In this document: piece after piece, positions 61,979 to 64,000 of the stretch
How the letters are laid out: every line of letters begins with the position of its first letter
Position numbering within the stretch: the stretch's first letter is position 1
Assembly (NCBI GenBank): GCA_022844345.1
Contig: JALHLU010000007.1
Location: 210,905-274,904, forward strand
DNA length: 64,000 bases
Direction: 5' to 3'
Source of the DNA: Hyphomonadaceae bacterium
GTDB lineage: Bacteria; Pseudomonadota; Alphaproteobacteria; Caulobacterales; Hyphomonadaceae
Program-made: the position numbers and the translations under genes
The notes under the pieces: generated by a model
Seen by the model: only the letters and a program-made list of their open reading frames with translations
Databases searched by the model: none
Told to the model about the DNA's origin: nothing

Positions 61979-63136
61979 ATGCGCAGGCTTGTCGTCCCTT
62001 TGCTGGTTCTGGCTGCGGGCGTGCTTCCCGCTGTTGCCCATGACAGTGACGCCATTTCGGTTGCGCGGAAGATCGACTTTCCGAAGCTGCTTGATGGTCG
62101 CGCGGTGCTCGCTGTGGATCTGCACACGCACAGCGTCTTCTCTGACGGTTCGGTCTGGCCGGATGTGCGGGTGGAGGAGGCCAAGCGCGATGGGCTGTTC
62201 GCCATGGCGGTGTCCGAACATCTCGAATACCAGCCCAAGGCCGCCGACATTCCGCACCCGGATCGCAATCGCTCGTTCGAGATTGCGCGGCAGGCTGCTG
62301 AAGTGAAGCCGACCGCGACGGGCGACAATCGCAATCCGCTGCTCGTCGTGAATGGCGCCGAGATCACCAAGGCGGTCATGCCGCCGGGCCACATCAACGC
62401 GGTCTTCATCCAGGATGCCAACCGCCTGCGCTCGCCCGACATACAGGCGCAGATGCAGGAAGCGAATGCGCAGGGCGCGTTCGTGTTCTGGAACCACCCC
62501 TACTGGACCTCGCAGACGCCGAACGGCATGGCTGCGATGACGCCGGTGCATGCCGATTTCATCCGCAAGGGCTGGCTGCACGGCATTGAGGTCGCCAATG
62601 GCGCGGACATGTCGGACGAGGCCTTCCGCATCGCGCTGGACAACAATCTCACCATCCTGGGCACGTCGGACATCCATGGGTTGATCGACTGGGACTATGA
62701 TCTTGCGGGGGGCGGGCATCGCACGGCGACGCTGGTGTTGGCGGCGGCGGAGACGGCCGATGGCGTCAAGGCGGCGCTGCGGGCGGGGGACACTGTGGCG
62801 GTCTACAATGACAATCTCATTGGCAAGCCGGCCAATGTCGAGGCGGTTGTGCGTGCGAGCCTGAAGCTTGAGGTCGATACGGCGCTGCCGCGAACCAGCG
62901 TGGTGGCGGTGAGCGTCACGAACGAAAGCCCGGTGGACTACATCCTCGAAAACTTGGGGCCAGAAGCTGCCTATGACGAGGGCCATGTCTTCACGGTGAA
63001 GTCGGGCGCCAGCTTCACGCTGCTGATCAAGAATGTGCCGGACCCGTCAAAGCTCCAGCTGACCTTCAAGGTGCTGAACACCTACATCGCCCCGCGCGAG
63101 CACCTGACGGTGCGGCTGGCGGACGCGACGCCGTAG
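61979..63136 (+). CDS. secreted PHP-domain phosphoesterase-like protein
   Basis: A 385-residue exported protein (signal MRRLVVPLLVLAAGVLPAVA). The PHP metal motifs are visible: VDLHTHSVFSDGSVWP (residues about 46-61), AVSEHLEY, the NHPYW segment and LGTSDIHG. These supply three metal ions for phosphoester hydrolysis in the family. The last 110 residues (beta-rich, with EHLTVRL at the end) are a separate domain. Function is likely a periplasmic phosphatase or nuclease; no substrate is evident. tRNA-Leu lies just downstream on the opposite strand. Confidence 0.88.
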   Translation: MRRLVVPLLVLAAGVLPAVAHDSDAISVARKIDFPKLLDGRAVLAVDLHTHSVFSDGSVWPDVRVEEAKRDGLFAMAVSEHLEYQPKAADIPHPDRNRSFEIARQAAEVKPTATGDNRNPLLVVNGAEITKAVMPPGHINAVFIQDANRLRSPDIQAQMQEANAQGAFVFWNHPYWTSQTPNGMAAMTPVHADFIRKGWLHGIEVANGADMSDEAFRIALDNNLTILGTSDIHGLIDWDYDLAGGGHRTATLVLAAAETADGVKAALRAGDTVAVYNDNLIGKPANVEAVVRASLKLEVDTALPRTSVVAVSVTNESPVDYILENLGPEAAYDEGHVFTVKSGASFTLLIKNVPDPSKLQLTFKVLNTYIAPREHLTVRLADATP

Positions 63137-63145
63137 CGAGGCAGA

Positions 63146-63230
63146 TGGTGCGGGTGGAGGGACTCGAACCCCCACGGGTTGCCCCGTCGGTACCTAAAAC
63201 CGGTGCGTCTACCAATTCCGCCACACCCGC
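63146..63230 (-). tRNA. tRNA-Leu (anticodon UAG)
   Basis: The complement folds as a class II tRNA of 85 bases including an encoded CCA. The acceptor stem GCGGGTG/CACCCGC, D-arm (GGCGGAATTGGTAGACGC), anticodon loop TTTAGGT with TAG at plus-strand 63194-63196, a short variable arm (CGGGGCAACCCG) and T-arm GGGGGTTCGAGTCCCTC are all visible. The anticodon stem has one C-A mismatch at its outer pair. Confidence 0.96.
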
Positions 63231-63457
63231 ATTCTGCGTCCTGATAGGGCGGGTTGGGGCGGATGGGAAGCCTGTGGGCGCAAGTCCGCGCTCTCGCAGA
63301 TCGGGCCTGCCAGGTGGTGGTTTTGAGGTCAGGTCACATCGAGGCCGGGTTGGGCCTTGTTGGCAGGCTCCGGGGGCGATGGTTGGGGTCAAGTCCGGGC
63401 GGCTTTTCGTTTTGCGCACGGGTCCGCGGTCTCGCAGGTGAAGCCTGCGAGGCGCGT

Positions 63458-64000
63458 TTACGGGTTCGCTCCTGCAATCGAGTGTGGGGGACCTTGCGTT
63501 GAGGCGGCATCCGCGCTTCGCGCAGCCCCCACCGTCACGACGCTGCGCGTCGCGCCACCTCCCCCGCCTTCGGCGAGGGAGGACAGGCGCCGTCCTCCAC
63601 CGGCAAAGCCGGGGGAGGTGGCACGCGCAGCGTGACGGAGGGGGCTGCGCGAAGCGCGGGGGCTGATCGTGCAAAGCGGATCGGCGTCGCGGAGGCGCTT
63701 GAGCCTGGCCGCGTGAGCTTGCGCGCGTGCTTCCATTTCGGTGCAGGCGATGACGAGCGCGGCGATGCGCGCGAGGAGTTCGGGCAGGCTCTTGGCGTGG
63801 GTGAGGCGCGGCGTTGCGCGCTTGTGCGGCAGGCCGGGCCTGATGCGGGCGATCTGGCAGCCGCGCATGGCGATCCAGAGACGGAGGGAGTCTTCGGCGT
63901 CGAGGATGAGGAGTTCGAGCTGGAGGCGCAGCTGCGGGGTGACCAGGAGTTCGGCGAGCGTGGCTTCGTCTTGCGAGACGTGGACGAGTTGCAGCACGCG
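63458..64000 (-). CDS. hypothetical protein, paralogue of the 7.1-7.7 kb gene, 5' end outside window
   Basis: This is the second member of the duplicated gene. The visible 180 residues contain the same core (LQLVHVSQDEATLAELL, AEDSLRLWIAMRGCQIARIRPGLPHKRATPRLT, ELLARIAALVIACTEME), then a palindrome-encoded stretch of about 60 residues (SPRASRSPLRHAARATSPGFAGGG), then the shared tail PPHSIAGANP. A GTG at 63997 could serve as a start, but copy 1 reads on for about 31 residues upstream, so the true start probably lies past base 64000. Function unknown. Confidence 0.65.
   Translation of the reverse strand, partial: RVLQLVHVSQDEATLAELLVTPQLRLQLELLILDAEDSLRLWIAMRGCQIARIRPGLPHKRATPRLTHAKSLPELLARIAALVIACTEMEARAQAHAARLKRLRDADPLCTISPRASRSPLRHAARATSPGFAGGGRRLSSLAEGGGGGATRSVVTVGAARSADAASTQGPPHSIAGANP
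63511..63659. repeat. palindromic repeat, family B, head-to-head pair inserted in a coding region
   Basis: A 149-base imperfect inverted repeat. The left arm starts CCGCGCTTCGCGCAGCCCCC and the right arm ends with its reverse complement. Each arm contains the unit CC-x-CCGTCACG...GCGCGT...CCACCTCCCCC that also occurs at 7826-7893. Inner hairpins (CCTCCCCCGCCTTCGGCGAGGGAGG) are present within an arm. It is read through in frame by the hypothetical gene. Confidence 0.78.

Larger units (their letters stand above)
63290..64000. repeat. dispersed duplicated locus, copy 2 (continues past window)
   Basis: This matches 6889-7681. The homologous blocks here are about 63290-63490 (3' flank with hairpin 63431-63451) and 63678 onward (the coding region). 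The block 63491-63677 is not homologous to copy 1 and is a palindromic family-B pair. Copy 2 begins about 60 bases from the 5' end of tRNA-Leu. Confidence 0.85.

Noticed and set aside
63146..64000. Possible integrative element at tRNA-Leu
   Set aside because: The duplicated locus lies on the 5' side of the tRNA, not at the 3' end where integrases act, and no integrase or partial tRNA copy is visible.

Overview
The window is a GC-rich chromosomal segment of an alphaproteobacterium. Gene content and order point to Caulobacterales/Hyphomonadaceae-like relatives: rpsF-rpsR-rplI, fabD-fabG-acpP-fabF-mltG-yicC-gmk, an iscR-led suf operon that includes sufT and sufA, a DUF2842 protein, CtaA/COX15 and P-II/GlnA. 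The genus is inference. There is no rRNA operon, prophage, CRISPR array or transposase. Nearly everything is core chromosome, with small accessory islands.

Layout. 1-4.8 kb: the N-terminal part of an S9 peptidase (its catalytic half lies outside the window), an SRPBCC protein, an OmpA-like lipoprotein, a further lipoprotein and a proline-rich protein. 4.9-7.7 kb: a solitary C5 cytosine methyltransferase with its Vsr repair nuclease, a Lys/Ala-rich histone-H1-like gene lying in opposite orientation between them, and copy 1 of a duplicated locus. 8-16 kb: ribosomal proteins and, divergently, the fatty-acid synthesis, MltG, YicC and Gmk cluster. 16-27.9 kb: a PQQ/haem c dehydrogenase lipoprotein, a LOG-family protein, an Atm1-type ABC exporter, an EcfG-like sigma factor beside a cupin remnant, glutathione and thiol enzymes, an acyltransferase, haem A synthase and two oxidoreductases. 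27.9-35 kb: tandem DUF4139 genes, tyrS, a thioesterase and an alpha/beta-hydrolase. 35.3-43.2 kb: iscR, an IscS-type desulfurase, sufB, a lipoprotein gene, then sufC-sufD-sufS-sufT-sufA. 43-55.6 kb: a diguanylate cyclase, a DEAD-box helicase, a low-GC coiled-coil protein, paired amidohydrolases, paired hot-dog thioesterases, parE, an SLT lipoprotein and a PBP4-type carboxypeptidase. 55.7-64 kb: phospholipase C, glnA-glnB, a histidine phosphatase, Nnr, a PHP protein, tRNA-Leu(UAG) and copy 2 of the duplicated locus.

The most unusual feature is the duplicated locus (about 6.9-7.7 kb and 63.3-64 kb). Both copies carry a gene of unknown function whose proteins share 97 of 107 aligned residues. 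At the same position near the 3' end each copy holds a different long palindromic repeat, and both repeats are read through in frame. Other members of these palindrome families lie at 7.83 and 15.9 kb, and a third family splits fabD from fabG. Also notable are an IscR-type regulator with no cysteine, an alpha/beta-hydrolase whose nucleophile serine is glycine, an amidohydrolase that lacks the HxH metal motif and is coupled to one that has it, a lipoprotein gene inside the suf operon, and a candidate NtrC site upstream of glnB.

All calls come from reading the sequence. No database or structure search was run.
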